Shown piece by piece: positions 34,264-43,722 of a stretch of 64,000 nt of DNA. The notes under the pieces were generated by a model. The model was given only the letters and a program-made list of their open reading frames with translations. It did not search any database and was not told the origin of the DNA. The stretch is from CAVSKL01 sp963728475 [NCBI: Candidatus Eiseniibacteriota bacterium] (GTDB taxonomy: Bacteria; Eisenbacteria; RBG-16-71-46; JABDJR01), in the NCBI GenBank assembly GCA_963728475.1, contig CAVSKL010000003.1, positions 496,001 through 560,000 of the forward strand, read 5' to 3'. Within the stretch, counting starts at the first letter, position 1. Each line of letters begins with the position of its first letter. The translations under genes were made by a program, and so were the position numbers.

Positions 34264-34499
34264 CCGGCACCGGCGCCAGGAGTCACTCCGGGATCCAGGG
34301 CCGGGAACCAGCGCGCCCTCCCCGAGCTTGAGGACTCGCGGGGAAACCCGGGAACCCGCTACCGTGAGACATGGGGGCGCCGGCGGCCGGGACTTCGGAG
34401 GCGTCCCGGCAACGCGCCGCGCCGGCGGCCGGGTCACCGAGGCGCGCCGAGGGCGCGCGCCGCCGGCCGGAATTTTCCCGGGGAGACTCCGGGCGCCCG

Positions 34500-35675
34500 T
34501 CACTCCCCGCCGAACGCGGGTTCCAGGAGGACCTGCCGGGACTCGGGATCCATGCGGAGGCGGGTGCGTCCCTCGAAGAGGGCGGCGAGGTCGTCGCCCA
34601 CCGCTTCCCGCCGCCAGCCGCTCAGGAGCGGAGGGGGGTTGCCGTTCCGCTTGCCGCTCAGCCACGACACCAGCGAGGCCAGCTCCTTCTGGCTTCCCAG
34701 GTACGACGGGGCGATCCGCATGTCCCGGGCCCGGAGCCGGAGGAGCACGCCCAGGAGGTCCACCGCGTGCGCCGAGTCGGGATCCTCCCGCGGGGGCTTG
34801 GGGGGGCTGGGGAGGTCGGAGTCGGAGACCTCCATTCCTCTTTGGATCGCGGCCAGGATGGCCTCGCCGCTCTTCTCGATCTCCCGGGGATGGAGGCGCC
34901 GGAGCGGGGTCAGGTCCTGGATGCGCTTGGGCTTGCGGAGCGCGATGTCCACCATCACGTCGTCGGCCACCACCCGGCCGCGCGGGACGTCTCGCCGGGC
35001 CGCCTCCTCCTCGCGCCAGCGCGCCAGCTCGCGGAGTAGCCCCAGGCCCCGCCGGTTCAGCGTCCGCCACCGCGACACCCGGAAGTACAGGGTGTCGGGA
35101 TCCTGGGTGTAGAGCCCGGGGTCCTCGTAGAAGCGGAGCTCCTCCATGAGCCAGTCCCGCCGGCCCAGCTCCTCCAGTTCCTGGTTCAGCTTGTCGCGGA
35201 TGGGAAGCAGATAGCGCACGTCGTCCAGCGCGTAGGCGAGCTGGGCGTCGCTGAGCGGCCGCCGCCCCCAGTCGGTGATGCGCTCCTTCTTCTCGACCCG
35301 GTTCCCCAGCACCCGCCCCACCAGGGACGCGTAGCCCACCTGTTCCCCCATGCCCAGGAGCGCGGCCGCGATCTGCGTGTCGTACAGGTTCCGGGGCGGA
35401 TTGCCGGAACCGAGGTAGAAGATCTCGGCGTCCTGGCGCCCGGCGTGGGTGACCTTCTCCACCAAGGGATCGGCGATCAGGTCGTAGAGCGGGGTGAGGT
35501 CGTGGAGGGCCAGCGGGTCCACCGCCGCCGCCTCGTCGTAGGTGCCGACCTGGATGAGCTGGAGCTTGGGCCAGTAGGAACGCTCGCGCTCGAACTCCAT
35601 GTCGAGGGCGAAGGCGCCGGCCCGTCGGAGCCGGCCGGCAAGGGCGAGGAGGGCATCGGGGGTGGTGATGATCAT
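34500..35675 (-). CDS. rnd: Ribonuclease D
   Basis: A 391-residue DEDD exonuclease with an HRDC-type C-terminal region. The catalytic residues are visible as D25/E27 (ALDMEFER), D82 (HAGRQDAEIF), and the third motif with Y148 and D152 (LAYALDDVRYL). Residues about 205-280 hold an HRDC-like helical domain (RTLNRRGLGLLRELARWRE). It trims tRNA and other RNA 3' ends in the cytosol. The ATG at 35675 would overlap the fadE-like frame as currently assembled; if the fadE homopolymer is corrected, the genes are separated by about 100 nt. Confidence 0.93.
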   Translation of the reverse strand: MIITTPDALLALAGRLRRAGAFALDMEFERERSYWPKLQLIQVGTYDEAAAVDPLALHDLTPLYDLIADPLVEKVTHAGRQDAEIFYLGSGNPPRNLYDTQIAAALLGMGEQVGYASLVGRVLGNRVEKKERITDWGRRPLSDAQLAYALDDVRYLLPIRDKLNQELEELGRRDWLMEELRFYEDPGLYTQDPDTLYFRVSRWRTLNRRGLGLLRELARWREEEAARRDVPRGRVVADDVMVDIALRKPKRIQDLTPLRRLHPREIEKSGEAILAAIQRGMEVSDSDLPSPPKPPREDPDSAHAVDLLGVLLRLRARDMRIAPSYLGSQKELASLVSWLSGKRNGNPPPLLSGWRREAVGDDLAALFEGRTRLRMDPESRQVLLEPAFGGE

Positions 35676-35774
35676 CCCCAGAGAGTACGCCCCGCGCCGG
35701 GTCGAGCGAAAGGGCGTGACGCGATGCTCTCGCGGCGGGGAGGGCGGCGTCGCCGGCCTCCCCGCTCCGCGCGA

Positions 35775-38209
35775 CTACACCGAGATTTCGTCGCGCCGCT
35801 CCGCGGCCCCTTCCAGGAACCCGGGGGGAACGCGTCCACCTGCACCGCTTCGGTGCGGGCGCGGTCGGCGTCCCGGATGAGCCGCGCCTCGGCCTCGGTG
35901 ATGACCTTCGCGGCGATCCCGGCTTCGGTGAGCGCCTCCCGGTCCCCGCGCGGAATCCTCCCCCCGCGGGCCGCCTCCCGGAGCCGGGCCTCGATCGGCG
36001 CCGCCGCCGTCACCTGGGCCAGGGTGGCCTCCAGGAATCCCAGCCCCGGGGCCTCGCCGGCGGGGACGAAGATGTCGCGGGTGAGGCGGTCGCGCTCCTC
36101 CCGCCCATCCAGGATCCGGCTCGCCACCCGGTGGCGGAGCCGGTCGCCGGGTGCGCGCCGCCGGCGCCCGAGGGGGAAGAGGAGCGGGGTCAGCGCGCGC
36201 CGCACCCACGCCACCGGGTAGTTGTCGAGCACTCCCCCGAGAGCGTTCTGGATCTCGAAGAGGGCGGTGGTGAGCCCCCACTCGGCGAAGGGGAAGTCGT
36301 CGGGACGGCGTCCCTCGGACTCGTATCGCTTCAGCACCGCCGAGCCGAAGTACATCCAGGCCAGGGCGTCGGCCATGCGGCCGTTCAGCATTTCCTTCCG
36401 CTTGAGCGCCCCTCCCAGCGTGCCCATGGTCACGTCGGCGAGGAAGGTGAAGGCGGCGCTCATGCGGGAGAGGTTCGCGTAGTACCCGGCGAGGGGACCG
36501 GATCCCCGGCGCGCGGGCCGCGAGCCGGTGAGCCCGAGGATGAGCGCGCGGACTCCGTTGGTGAGCGTGAAGCCCAGGTGCGAGAAGACCGCGCGGTCGA
36601 AGCGGCCGGCGTCGCGCGCCTCCACCGAGTGGATCTCCTCCAGCACCCAGGGGTGGCAACGGATCGCGCCCTGCCCGAAGATGATGAGCGTCCGGGTGAG
36701 GATGTTGGCTCCCTCCACCGTGATCCCGATGGGAAGGGCGGTGTAGCCCCCGGCGAGCACGTTCCGGGGACCCCGGCTGATGCCCGCCCCGGCCAGCACG
36801 TCCATGCCGTCGTTGACCACGATCCGCATGAACTCGGTTTCGTAGGCTTTCATGAGCGCCGACACCACCGAGGGCTTCTCGCCCCCGTCCACCGCCCCCG
36901 CGGTCATCACCCGGGCCGCGTCCATGAGGTAGGCGTATCCCGCGATCCGGGCCAACCGCTCCTCGATCCCCTCGAAGCGCCCGATGGGGAGCCCGAACTG
37001 CTCGCGGATAGTGGCGTAAGCGCCGGTCACCCGGGCGGTGATCTGGGCCGCCCCCACCGAGAGCGCGGGGAGCGAGATGGACCGCCCCGCGGCCAGGCTC
37101 TCCATGAGCATCCGCCACCCCTGTCCGGCCATGGCGGGGCCGCCGATGATCGCGTCCAGGGGAACGAACACGTCCTTTCCGTGGATCGGCCCGTTCAGGA
37201 ACGGCACCCCGAGCGGATCGTGGCGCTCGCCGATCCGGATGCCGGGAAGCCCGCTGGGGATGAGAGCGCAGGTGATGCCCGGGTCGCCGCCGCCGCCCAG
37301 GAGGTGCTCCGGATCGCGCAAGTGGAAGGCCAGCCCGATCACCGTGGCCACCGGGGAGAGGGTGGCGTACCGCTTCTCCCAGTCGAGGCGCATGCCCAGC
37401 ACCTCGCGCCCCTCGTAGCTGCCCCGGCAGACGACGCCGGTGCTGTGGCCGGCGGCGGCGTCGCTTCCGGCCAGGGGTTCGGTGAGCGCGAAGCAGGGGA
37501 TCTCCTCACCGCGGGCCAATCGGGGCAGGTAATGGCTCTTCTGCTCACCGGTGCCGTAGTGGAGCAGCAGCTCGGCGGGGCCGAGCGAGTTCGGCACCAT
37601 GACCGAGACCGCTCCGGCCACGCTCCGGCTCGCCACCATGGTCACCACCGCGCTGTGGGCCAGCGCGCTGAACCCGAGACCGCCGTACTCCTCGGGGATG
37701 ATCATGCCGAAGAAACGCTCGCGCTTGAGGTAGGCCCACACCTCGGGGGAGAGATCCCCGTCCCGGCGCGCCCGCCAGTCGTCGATCATGGCGCACAGGG
37801 TCCGGGCGGGGCCGTCCAGGAACGCCTGCTCCCGGTCGGTGAGCGCGGGGACGGGAAAGTCCAGGAGCTTTCCCCAATCGGGATTCCCGGAGAAGAGGTC
37901 GCCGTCCCACCAGATCGTGCCCGCTTCCAGGGCCAGCTTCTCGGTGTCGCTGATCCGGGGGAGCACCCGCGCCATCGCCTTCATGAGCCGGGGAGTGACG
38001 GTGCGGGCGCGGATGGAGGGGATCCCGAACACCACCGCCAGCGCCACGAAGGCCGCCGCGGCGGGCCAGAACAGCCAGAGCAGCTCCCCGGTCACCCGCC
38101 AAGCCACCAGCCAGACCGCCACCGGCACCACCCAGGAGTAGAACGGCCGCCCCCGGTAGAGAAGGATCACGGCCAGCGCCGCCACGACGATCAGGATGAC
38201 CAACCACAT
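35775..38209 (-). CDS. fadE: Acyl-CoA dehydrogenase, FadE type (frameshifted near its C-terminus)
   Basis: About 811 residues. Two N-terminal membrane helices (MWLVILIVVAALAVILLYRG and about 30-65) are followed by the acyl-CoA dehydrogenase core (EYGGLGFSALAHS, ALTEPLAGSDAAAGHS, TVEGANILTRTLI) and the FadE-specific C-terminal domain. It oxidises acyl-CoA to enoyl-CoA in beta-oxidation. The family ends soon after a VDDF-like motif. Here, after QVDAFPPG, the given frame runs 45 more arginine-rich residues to 35672, whereas adding one base to the G-run 35823-35828 yields FLEGAAERRDEISV and a stop at 35775. I treat that as the true end. Family length is 814 in E. coli. Confidence 0.85.
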
Positions 38210-38343
38210 CGCGCGCCTCCGGGGTCCCGGCCCCCACCGGTCCGGGCTCCATCCTCCGCCTTCCGGGCGGAGGAGCCGGCCATTTCCACCGTAGCAGATC
38301 CCGGTTCCGGCGGCGTTCGCCGGCGGATCGCCCCCGGAACCCT

Positions 38344-38373
38344 TTGTCCCCGCGGTGGGGCCTCGGGTACAAT
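38344..38373 (+). promoter_or_regulatory. Candidate promoter of the nfu-like gene
   Basis: TTGTCC (38344-38349), 18 nt, TACAAT (38368-38373). The -10 is a 5/6 match. It lies about 70 nt upstream of the ATG and is divergent from fadE. Confidence 0.55.
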
Positions 38374-38445
38374 GCAGAGCAAACGAGTCTTGTTTGGCGC
38401 GGCTCCGTCCGGATCGCGCCGGCGTGGCCCCACCGGGACCGGTAC

Positions 38446-39309
38446 ATGGGCATTCGTAATATCGTCAATTCGGCGCAGGATCCTTCACAAATCCTGGATT
38501 CGCCCCCCTTGGCCCTGACCGGGGCCGCGGAGGTGGAGATCCGCCGGCGGCTGGCCGGGATCGAGGGGGAGGGCGAGCACGCGTTCTTCGTCATCACCCA
38601 GGAGTCGCGCCTAGGGTTCAACGTGGGGGTGGGGTTCGAGCCGCAGGCGTCGGACCGGCCGCTCCGCCCCGAGTATCCGGTTCCGGTCCAGGTCACCGAC
38701 GAGGACATGGATCGGCTTCGCGGCTACACCATCGACGTCCGCGAGGGGCGCTTCGTCACCTTCACCGACACCGCGGTGCACGTGAGCGGCACCCCCAACC
38801 CGGAGTCGCGCAAGTTCGTGGTCACCCGCGCGCTTCTCACCGAGGGGAGCGCCACCTACAGCGCGCCCGCCGGCGACCACGACCCCATCCTGGTGCGCTT
38901 CCTGATGGAGCTCGAGGGGGTGAAGTCGATCTTCCTCATTCGCAACTTCTGCACGGTGACCCGCGCCCCGGACGCCGACTGGGACGAGTTGCAGGTCGAG
39001 GTGGGGAAGCGGCTCCAGGCTTACTTCGCCCACGGCGGCGCGCCCATCGTGCCCGCGCCCCGGGACCCGGATTCGCTGGGCGAGGTCGAGCGGCGGATCG
39101 TGGACGTGCTCGAGGACGTGGTCCGGCCCTCGGTGCAGCGGGACGGCGGGGACATCGTGTTCGCGGGCTACCAGGACGGGGTGGTGCAGCTCTTCATGCT
39201 GGGGAGCTGCGTGGGCTGCCCGTCCTCCCTGGCCACCCTCAAGATGGGGGTGGAGAACCTGCTGAAGGAGGCGATTCCCGAGGTGCGCGAGGTGGTCGCG
39301 ATCGACTAG
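38446..39309 (+). CDS. Three-domain Fe-S cluster scaffold/carrier (Nfu family)
   Basis: A 287-residue protein with three recognisable parts: an A-type (IscA/HesB-like) domain at about 15-105 that has lost all the cluster cysteines; an Nfu N-terminal domain at about 110-190 (SGTPNPESRKFVV, VKSIFLIRNFCTVTR); and a NifU C-terminal domain at about 210-287 with the cluster motif CVGC (GSCVGCPSSLATL). E. coli NfuA also has a degenerate A-type domain plus Nfu, but not the middle domain. It delivers 4Fe-4S clusters to target proteins. The ATG at 38446 has a poor Shine-Dalgarno; the frame is open upstream without domain content. Confidence 0.88.
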   Translation: MGIRNIVNSAQDPSQILDSPPLALTGAAEVEIRRRLAGIEGEGEHAFFVITQESRLGFNVGVGFEPQASDRPLRPEYPVPVQVTDEDMDRLRGYTIDVREGRFVTFTDTAVHVSGTPNPESRKFVVTRALLTEGSATYSAPAGDHDPILVRFLMELEGVKSIFLIRNFCTVTRAPDADWDELQVEVGKRLQAYFAHGGAPIVPAPRDPDSLGEVERRIVDVLEDVVRPSVQRDGGDIVFAGYQDGVVQLFMLGSCVGCPSSLATLKMGVENLLKEAIPEVREVVAID

Positions 39310-39338
39310 CCGGCCTCCGGCGCTACCCCGCCCTCCGG

Positions 39339-39965
39339 TCATCGTGGAGCCTCTTCCGCCCGCCCGCGCCCCAGCAGATCCTCCACCGCTCCCAGGTACC
39401 GGGCCACGTCGAACCGGGACGGATCGATCACCGCCTGGACCGCGCATCCCTCGATGAAGCTCACCGCCGCCGCCGACAGCCCCTCCGCGTCCCGGCGCGG
39501 GAAGGAGTCCGGTTCCGCCGCCACCATGGCCTCGGCGCGGTCGCGAAAGACCCCGCGGTAGCGATGGAGCGCGATCCGGATGCGCCGGCGGATCTCCGGG
39601 TGGCGCGTCCCCCGGACCCAGTAGTCGAAGAAGAGCTCCACCTGGGTACGCTTGGCCGGAATCGCCGCCACCTCGCGGCGGACCGCGTCCAGGAAGGCCT
39701 CCCGGGGGGTGGCTGCGACCCCGGGAAACGGTTCGCCGGCGCGGGTGTCGGCGAGGAGGGTGGTTCCGAGGAGCCAGTCCAGCAGGGCAAGGAGGAGCGC
39801 CGCCTTGGTCTTGAAATGGAAGAAGACCAGGCCGGGGGAGAGGCCGGCCTCGGATGCCACCGCGCGGACGGTGAGGCCGTGCAGGCGCTCCCGGGCCGCC
39901 ACCGCGAAGGCGGCGTCCAGGATCTGCCGCCGCCGTTCCTCTTCGCTGGCCCTCTTTCCCGGCAT
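39339..39965 (-). CDS. TetR/AcrR-family transcriptional regulator
   Basis: A 208-residue regulator with the TetR N-terminal helix-turn-helix (RRRQILDAAFAVAARE then TVRAVASEAGLSPGLVFFHF) and a ligand-binding helical C-terminal domain resembling TetR_C6/BetI-type regulators. GGGGAG lies 6 nt before the ATG at 39965; a GTG six codons upstream is the alternative. It is divergent from the hemolysin III gene. A perfect 8+4+8 inverted repeat (40026-40045) in the shared promoter region is the obvious operator, so both autoregulation and control of the neighbour are likely. The ligand is unknown. Confidence 0.88.
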   Translation of the reverse strand: MPGKRASEEERRRQILDAAFAVAARERLHGLTVRAVASEAGLSPGLVFFHFKTKAALLLALLDWLLGTTLLADTRAGEPFPGVAATPREAFLDAVRREVAAIPAKRTQVELFFDYWVRGTRHPEIRRRIRIALHRYRGVFRDRAEAMVAAEPDSFPRRDAEGLSAAAVSFIEGCAVQAVIDPSRFDVARYLGAVEDLLGRGRAEEAPR

Positions 39966-39989
39966 GGTTCGCTCCCCGCTCACGCGGCG

Positions 39990-40018
39990 TTGACCGCGCC
40001 GCCCGACTCCACTATGCT
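39990..40018 (+). promoter_or_regulatory. Promoter of the hemolysin III gene
   Basis: TTGACC (39990-39995), 17 nt, TATGCT (40013-40018). The predicted start point (about 40025) falls at the edge of the TetR operator. Confidence 0.65.
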
Positions 40019-40043
40019 AGAGGCGTATTGACCAACGGGTCAA
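40014..40043 (-). promoter_or_regulatory. Promoter of the tetR gene
   Basis: On the minus strand TTGACC (40043-40038) is spaced 18 nt from TAGCAT (40019-40014). The -35 box is one arm of the operator palindrome, which fits autorepression. Confidence 0.5.
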
Positions 40044-40045
40044 TA
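40026..40045. promoter_or_regulatory. TetR-type operator
   Basis: TATTGACC-AACG-GGTCAATA, a perfect 8-bp inverted repeat with a 4-nt centre, between the divergent tetR and hlyIII genes. It overlaps the tetR -35 and the start of the hlyIII transcript. Confidence 0.75.
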
Positions 40046-40073
40046 ACTGAAACGGCGGCCGGAAGGAGGGGCG

Positions 40074-40718
40074 ATGCCCCCGCGCGCGCAGACCCTGATC
40101 GAGGAACTCGTGAACAGCCTCACCCACGGGGTGGGCCTGGTCGCGAGCCTGGGGGGGACGGCGTTCCTGGTGGTCACCGCCGCCCGGTACGGCGGTCCCC
40201 GCGCGGTCACCGCGGTCTCGGTCTACGGGGCGAGCCTGATCGCGCTCTACCTCGCCTCCACCCTCTACCACGCCGTCCGGGGCCCCCGGGCCAAGCACCG
40301 GATGGAGATCCTGGACCACGCCGCCATCTTCCTTCTCATCGCCGGCACCTATACCCCCATCGCCCTGGTGGCGCTGGGAGGCGGTTGGGGCTGGACCATG
40401 TTCGGGGTGGTGTGGGGGCTGGCCGCGCTGGGGATCGTGTTCAAGGCATTCTTCACCGGGCGCTTCCACCGGCTCTCCACCTTCCTCTACCTGGGGTTGG
40501 GGTGGACGGCGGTGGCGGCGGTGAAGCCCCTGGTCGACCGGGTCCCGGCGTGGGCGCTGGTCTGGCTCCTGGCCGGCGGGGTCGCCTACACCGCGGGCAC
40601 GGTGTTCTATCACAACCGCCGGCTCCGCTACGCCCATGCGGTGTGGCACGTGTTCGTGCTGGCGGGCAGCGTCTGCCACTATCTCGCCATCGCGCTCTAC
40701 GTGCTGCCGCGAAGCTGA
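40074..40718 (+). CDS. Hemolysin III/PAQR-family membrane protein
   Basis: A 214-residue protein with seven predicted membrane helices. It has the family metal-site motifs: NSLTHGVGL near residue 15, STLYHAVRG near 64, LDHAAIFLLIAGTYTP near 82, and the C-terminal WHVFVLAGSVCHY. The conserved S/H/D/H residues form a zinc site in PAQR proteins. Function in bacteria is poorly defined (membrane homeostasis has been suggested). AAGGAGG lies 5 nt before the ATG. It is divergently transcribed from tetR across the operator and is the probable regulated target. Confidence 0.9.
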   Translation: MPPRAQTLIEELVNSLTHGVGLVASLGGTAFLVVTAARYGGPRAVTAVSVYGASLIALYLASTLYHAVRGPRAKHRMEILDHAAIFLLIAGTYTPIALVALGGGWGWTMFGVVWGLAALGIVFKAFFTGRFHRLSTFLYLGLGWTAVAAVKPLVDRVPAWALVWLLAGGVAYTAGTVFYHNRRLRYAHAVWHVFVLAGSVCHYLAIALYVLPRS

Positions 40719-40753
40719 GTGCGCGGCCCGCGGCCGTTCGGGGGGGCGGAGCC

Positions 40754-41230
40754 CTACCAGCCCCGCGCCCGGCGGAGCTCGTGGATGCGCTTCAGGTGGA
40801 GCTCCCCGTGCCCTGCGTACGTGTCCAGCAACTCCTCCAGCGTCACCGTGCCCGCCTCGGGATGGTGCGCCGCGCGCGTCCATCCGTCCCCGGGAACGGT
40901 CTCCAGGAACGCGGTCCAGCGGCCGTGAAGCCCCTCCAGGATCCGGAGCGAGGATTCCACGGGAGCGGTCCGGCCGTCGGGGAGCGCGGCCCACGCGTCC
41001 TGGTCGTAGGGTTTCAGGGTTGGGCGGTCTTCGGTGGCGATGAGCTTCATCCGGACGAACGCGTTCAGGTGGGAGTCGGCCAGATGGTGGATGATCTGGC
41101 GGGAAGTCCACTTGCCCGGCCCGTAGGGGGTGTCGAGGCGGGCATCGTCCAACTCCCGCACCGCCTCGGCGGCCAGGCGCGGAAGGTCGCGGATCCGGTC
41201 GATGCGGGCGCGGCGATCGGCTTCGGTCAT
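40754..41230 (-). CDS. DinB/YfiT-family putative metal-dependent hydrolase or thiol transferase
   Basis: A 158-residue four-helix-bundle protein of the DinB_2 superfamily. The typical KWTSRQIIHHLADSHLNAF, KPYDQDAW and C-terminal YAGHGELHLKRI motifs carry the three histidines expected to bind a divalent metal. It matches the YfiT-type subgroup, some of which act as low-molecular-weight-thiol transferases; the substrate here is unknown. The ATG overlaps the stop of the upstream membrane protein gene (ATGA), making it the third gene of a minus-strand operon with the MBL-fold gene. Confidence 0.85.
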   Translation of the reverse strand: MTEADRRARIDRIRDLPRLAAEAVRELDDARLDTPYGPGKWTSRQIIHHLADSHLNAFVRMKLIATEDRPTLKPYDQDAWAALPDGRTAPVESSLRILEGLHGRWTAFLETVPGDGWTRAAHHPEAGTVTLEELLDTYAGHGELHLKRIHELRRARGW

Positions 41231-42609
41231 GGCGTGTCTCCTCCGGTGGGTTTCCCGGCCGGGGCGGCTCCGTCGCCCCAGGCGGCGCGGAAGGCCTCCC
41301 AATCCTCCTCGGTGGGCCGGAACGCCGTCCGCGGCGACCGCCACCTCAGGGTGAGGGCGAAGTTTACCAGGAACGCGGCCACCCCCAGCGCGACCGCCCG
41401 CATCCCCCAGTCGATCGCCGCGTTCCGGCCCGCCAGCATCCCCCCGGCGGTGAGCGCGGTCCCCGCGGTGAGCGCCCATCCGGTCAGGTGCTGGAGCCGG
41501 TGGCTGTAGAGATCCATCATCGCCGGCACCGGCCGCCGGCCGAGTTCCTTCAGGAACCGTTCCTGCCATACCCACATGGGCACGATCTTGAGGGCGAACG
41601 CGGTCACCGCCAGCGTGTTCCAGCCGGCCAGGGCGGTGAACCCGAAGGCGAAGAGGGCGCGGGAGCGGAGCGCGGTTCCCAGAGGGATGATCCCCAGCGC
41701 CAGGACCGTCCCGAGCAGGGTGTCCAGGGCCAGGAAGAGGAGCGCCGCCGACGCCCAGCGGCTGGCCCGGTCCCGGACCCGTCCGGTGAGGAAGCGCGCC
41801 AGCGGGCGGGCGACGTGGAGGAGCACGGCCACCGCGAGGAGCGCCGCCGCCCCTCCCGTGAGCCGCGGCGCGACCACCACCGTAGCCCCGGTGGCCCACG
41901 TCCCCGCCACCAGCAGCCCCAACCGGATCCGGCTCTCCCACGGTTCCCGCGAACGGGGCGGGGAGAGGGGCGGGAGGAGCTTCCGCCCGAAGCCGAGGAT
42001 GAGGACGGTGAGCCACCCCGCCTCGGCCAAGGTGAAGTGGAGCGCCACCCCGGCCAAGGGCGGCACCGGAAACCACCCCCGGCTCCGGGCCAGCCCCAGG
42101 AGCGTCCCGGCCACGGCGGCCAGGAGCAGGTTCACCAGCGCGGCCGCCGCGTAGGCCGCGATCAGGTTCCCCCGGCGGGCGCGCGCGAACACCTCGCGGT
42201 GGAGGAGGGCGAGGAGCAGGACGGTCAGCACCAGGAGGAGCGCCGCCGTCCACACCCCGAACCACATCCCCTGCAACATGTGCAGCGCGAGCCCGGTGAA
42301 TCCGGCCAGCCAGAGGAGGTAGAGCGCCGAGCCCGCCCGCCCGCCCAGGGGCCGGGTGCCGAGGATGGGCGGGGCCAGCCGGAGGAACACCCCGATCGCG
42401 GCCGAACTCACCCAGCCCAGGGTGACGAGATGGGTGAGCGCCAGGACCTCGGGCCGGTGGAAGGGGCCGTGGAGGAGCCCGGGCCGCGCCACCGCCCACG
42501 CCGCCGCCGTGCCCAGCGAGAGGAGACCGGTGGCGATGAACGCCTCCGCCCCGCGCCCGCCCGGATTGTGTTTCCCCGGCACCACGTGTCCCGCGTCCGG
42601 AGCCGTCAT
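41227..42609 (-). CDS. Polytopic membrane protein, NnrS/haem-copper-oxidase-subunit-I-like
   Basis: A 460-residue protein with about twelve hydrophobic segments. Conserved-looking histidines sit in membrane context: LTHLVTLGWVSSAAIGVF near residue 60, LALHMLQG, ALHFTLAEAGW and LYSHRLQHLTGW. That pattern resembles NnrS and cytochrome-oxidase subunit I-like proteins that bind haem or copper, but the canonical oxidase ligand set is not certain. It could serve in respiratory or nitrosative-stress functions. It is flanked by the MBL-fold hydrolase (28 nt upstream) and the DinB-like gene (ATGA overlap). Confidence 0.6.
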   Translation of the reverse strand: MTAPDAGHVVPGKHNPGGRGAEAFIATGLLSLGTAAAWAVARPGLLHGPFHRPEVLALTHLVTLGWVSSAAIGVFLRLAPPILGTRPLGGRAGSALYLLWLAGFTGLALHMLQGMWFGVWTAALLLVLTVLLLALLHREVFARARRGNLIAAYAAAALVNLLLAAVAGTLLGLARSRGWFPVPPLAGVALHFTLAEAGWLTVLILGFGRKLLPPLSPPRSREPWESRIRLGLLVAGTWATGATVVVAPRLTGGAAALLAVAVLLHVARPLARFLTGRVRDRASRWASAALLFLALDTLLGTVLALGIIPLGTALRSRALFAFGFTALAGWNTLAVTAFALKIVPMWVWQERFLKELGRRPVPAMMDLYSHRLQHLTGWALTAGTALTAGGMLAGRNAAIDWGMRAVALGVAAFLVNFALTLRWRSPRTAFRPTEEDWEAFRAAWGDGAAPAGKPTGGDTP

Positions 42610-42637
42610 CCCCGCCTTCCCGTTCCCCCGCCCGCGC

Positions 42638-43537
42638 TCAGGGCCGGGCGAGGTCCCGGTAGAGAACCTTCACGAACACGTCGGGCTTCATGAACCCCCC
42701 GCCCCAGGTGGCGTCGTACTCGGCGGTGGGCTTGGTGGCGATCACCTGGTCCTCGGTCATGCCGCGCCCGATCGCCTTCTCCACCCGGGCCGACACCAGC
42801 GCCAACATGTTCCGGTAGGCGCGGAGATCGTCCGGAGTGGCCAGCGGGCCGTGGCCGGGGATGAGCCTGGTGTTCGCGTCGCAGAGGGCGAGGATCGAGT
42901 CCGCTCCCGCGATCACCCCCTTCACCGACCCGCCGGTGGAGATGTCGATCAGGGGATACATGCCGCTGAACAAGATGTCTCCGGTATGGATCACGTCGGC
43001 CTGGGCGAACCGGATCACCGCGTCGCCGTCGGTGTGGGCGTGGGGGAGATGGATCACCCGCAGGGTCTCGCCGTCCCAGTGGAAGGTGAGGCTGTCGGCG
43101 AAGGTGATGACCGGGAGCGCCCCGCCCGGCGAGGCCAGGGTGGTGTCGTCGAAGACGGCGTTGAACTGGTCGGCGCTCATGCGCTTTCGCACGTTCTCCT
43201 GCGAGACCACGATCGCGCCCCCCTCGCGCATGTTCTCGTTCCCGCCGGTGTGGTCGCCGTGCCAGTGGGTGTTGACCACGAGCCGGATCGGCTTGCCGGT
43301 GACCGTGGCCACCGCCTTGCGGATCCGGTCGGTGAGGGGGGCGAACTCGTCGTCGATCAGGAGCGCCCCGTCGTCGCCCACCAGGAGCCCCATGTTCCCG
43401 CCCGCCCCGGCCAGCATGTAGACCGGACCCGAGACCGGGGTCACGGTGATCTTCACCCGGTCCATGTTCTGGGCGTGAAGGGGAGCGGCCACGGCCGCGG
43501 CGGCGACGACAAGCGGGGCGATGAGTTTCGTGCGCAT
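42638..43537 (-). CDS. Exported metallo-beta-lactamase-fold hydrolase
   Basis: A 299-residue protein with a signal peptide (MRTKLIAPLVVAAAAVAAPL, cleavage at LHAQ). The MBL-fold zinc motif HWHGDH is at residues 91-96, with LPHAHTDGDAV and TGDILFSG providing further ligands, and PGHGPLATPDD near the end. This is a periplasmic MBL protein of the quinoprotein-relay/SoxH-like type; it is probably not a true beta-lactamase, and the substrate is unknown. GGAG lies about 8 nt before the ATG. First gene of the operon that continues into the membrane protein and DinB-like genes. Confidence 0.87.
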   Translation of the reverse strand: MRTKLIAPLVVAAAAVAAPLHAQNMDRVKITVTPVSGPVYMLAGAGGNMGLLVGDDGALLIDDEFAPLTDRIRKAVATVTGKPIRLVVNTHWHGDHTGGNENMREGGAIVVSQENVRKRMSADQFNAVFDDTTLASPGGALPVITFADSLTFHWDGETLRVIHLPHAHTDGDAVIRFAQADVIHTGDILFSGMYPLIDISTGGSVKGVIAGADSILALCDANTRLIPGHGPLATPDDLRAYRNMLALVSARVEKAIGRGMTEDQVIATKPTAEYDATWGGGFMKPDVFVKVLYRDLARP

Positions 43538-43722
43538 TCCGGGTCTCCGGGGGGTGGCCGATCGGGGGCGGACCGGGCCACTATGCCACGGCCCCCGGAC
43601 CCCGGCAACCCACACCGAGGCCATCGCGCGGGGCGGGGGTGTTAGAGTTTTCACCCACCGGGAGTCGCGGGGTCTCCGGCTCTCCGGGAGCGGAAACGGG
43701 CGGGACCTCGAAAGGAGAATGC

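Noticed and set aside
35672-35774. The arginine-rich C-terminal extension of FadE
   Set aside because: It is out of register with the family ending and overlaps rnd; correcting a G-run gives a sensible stop at 35775.
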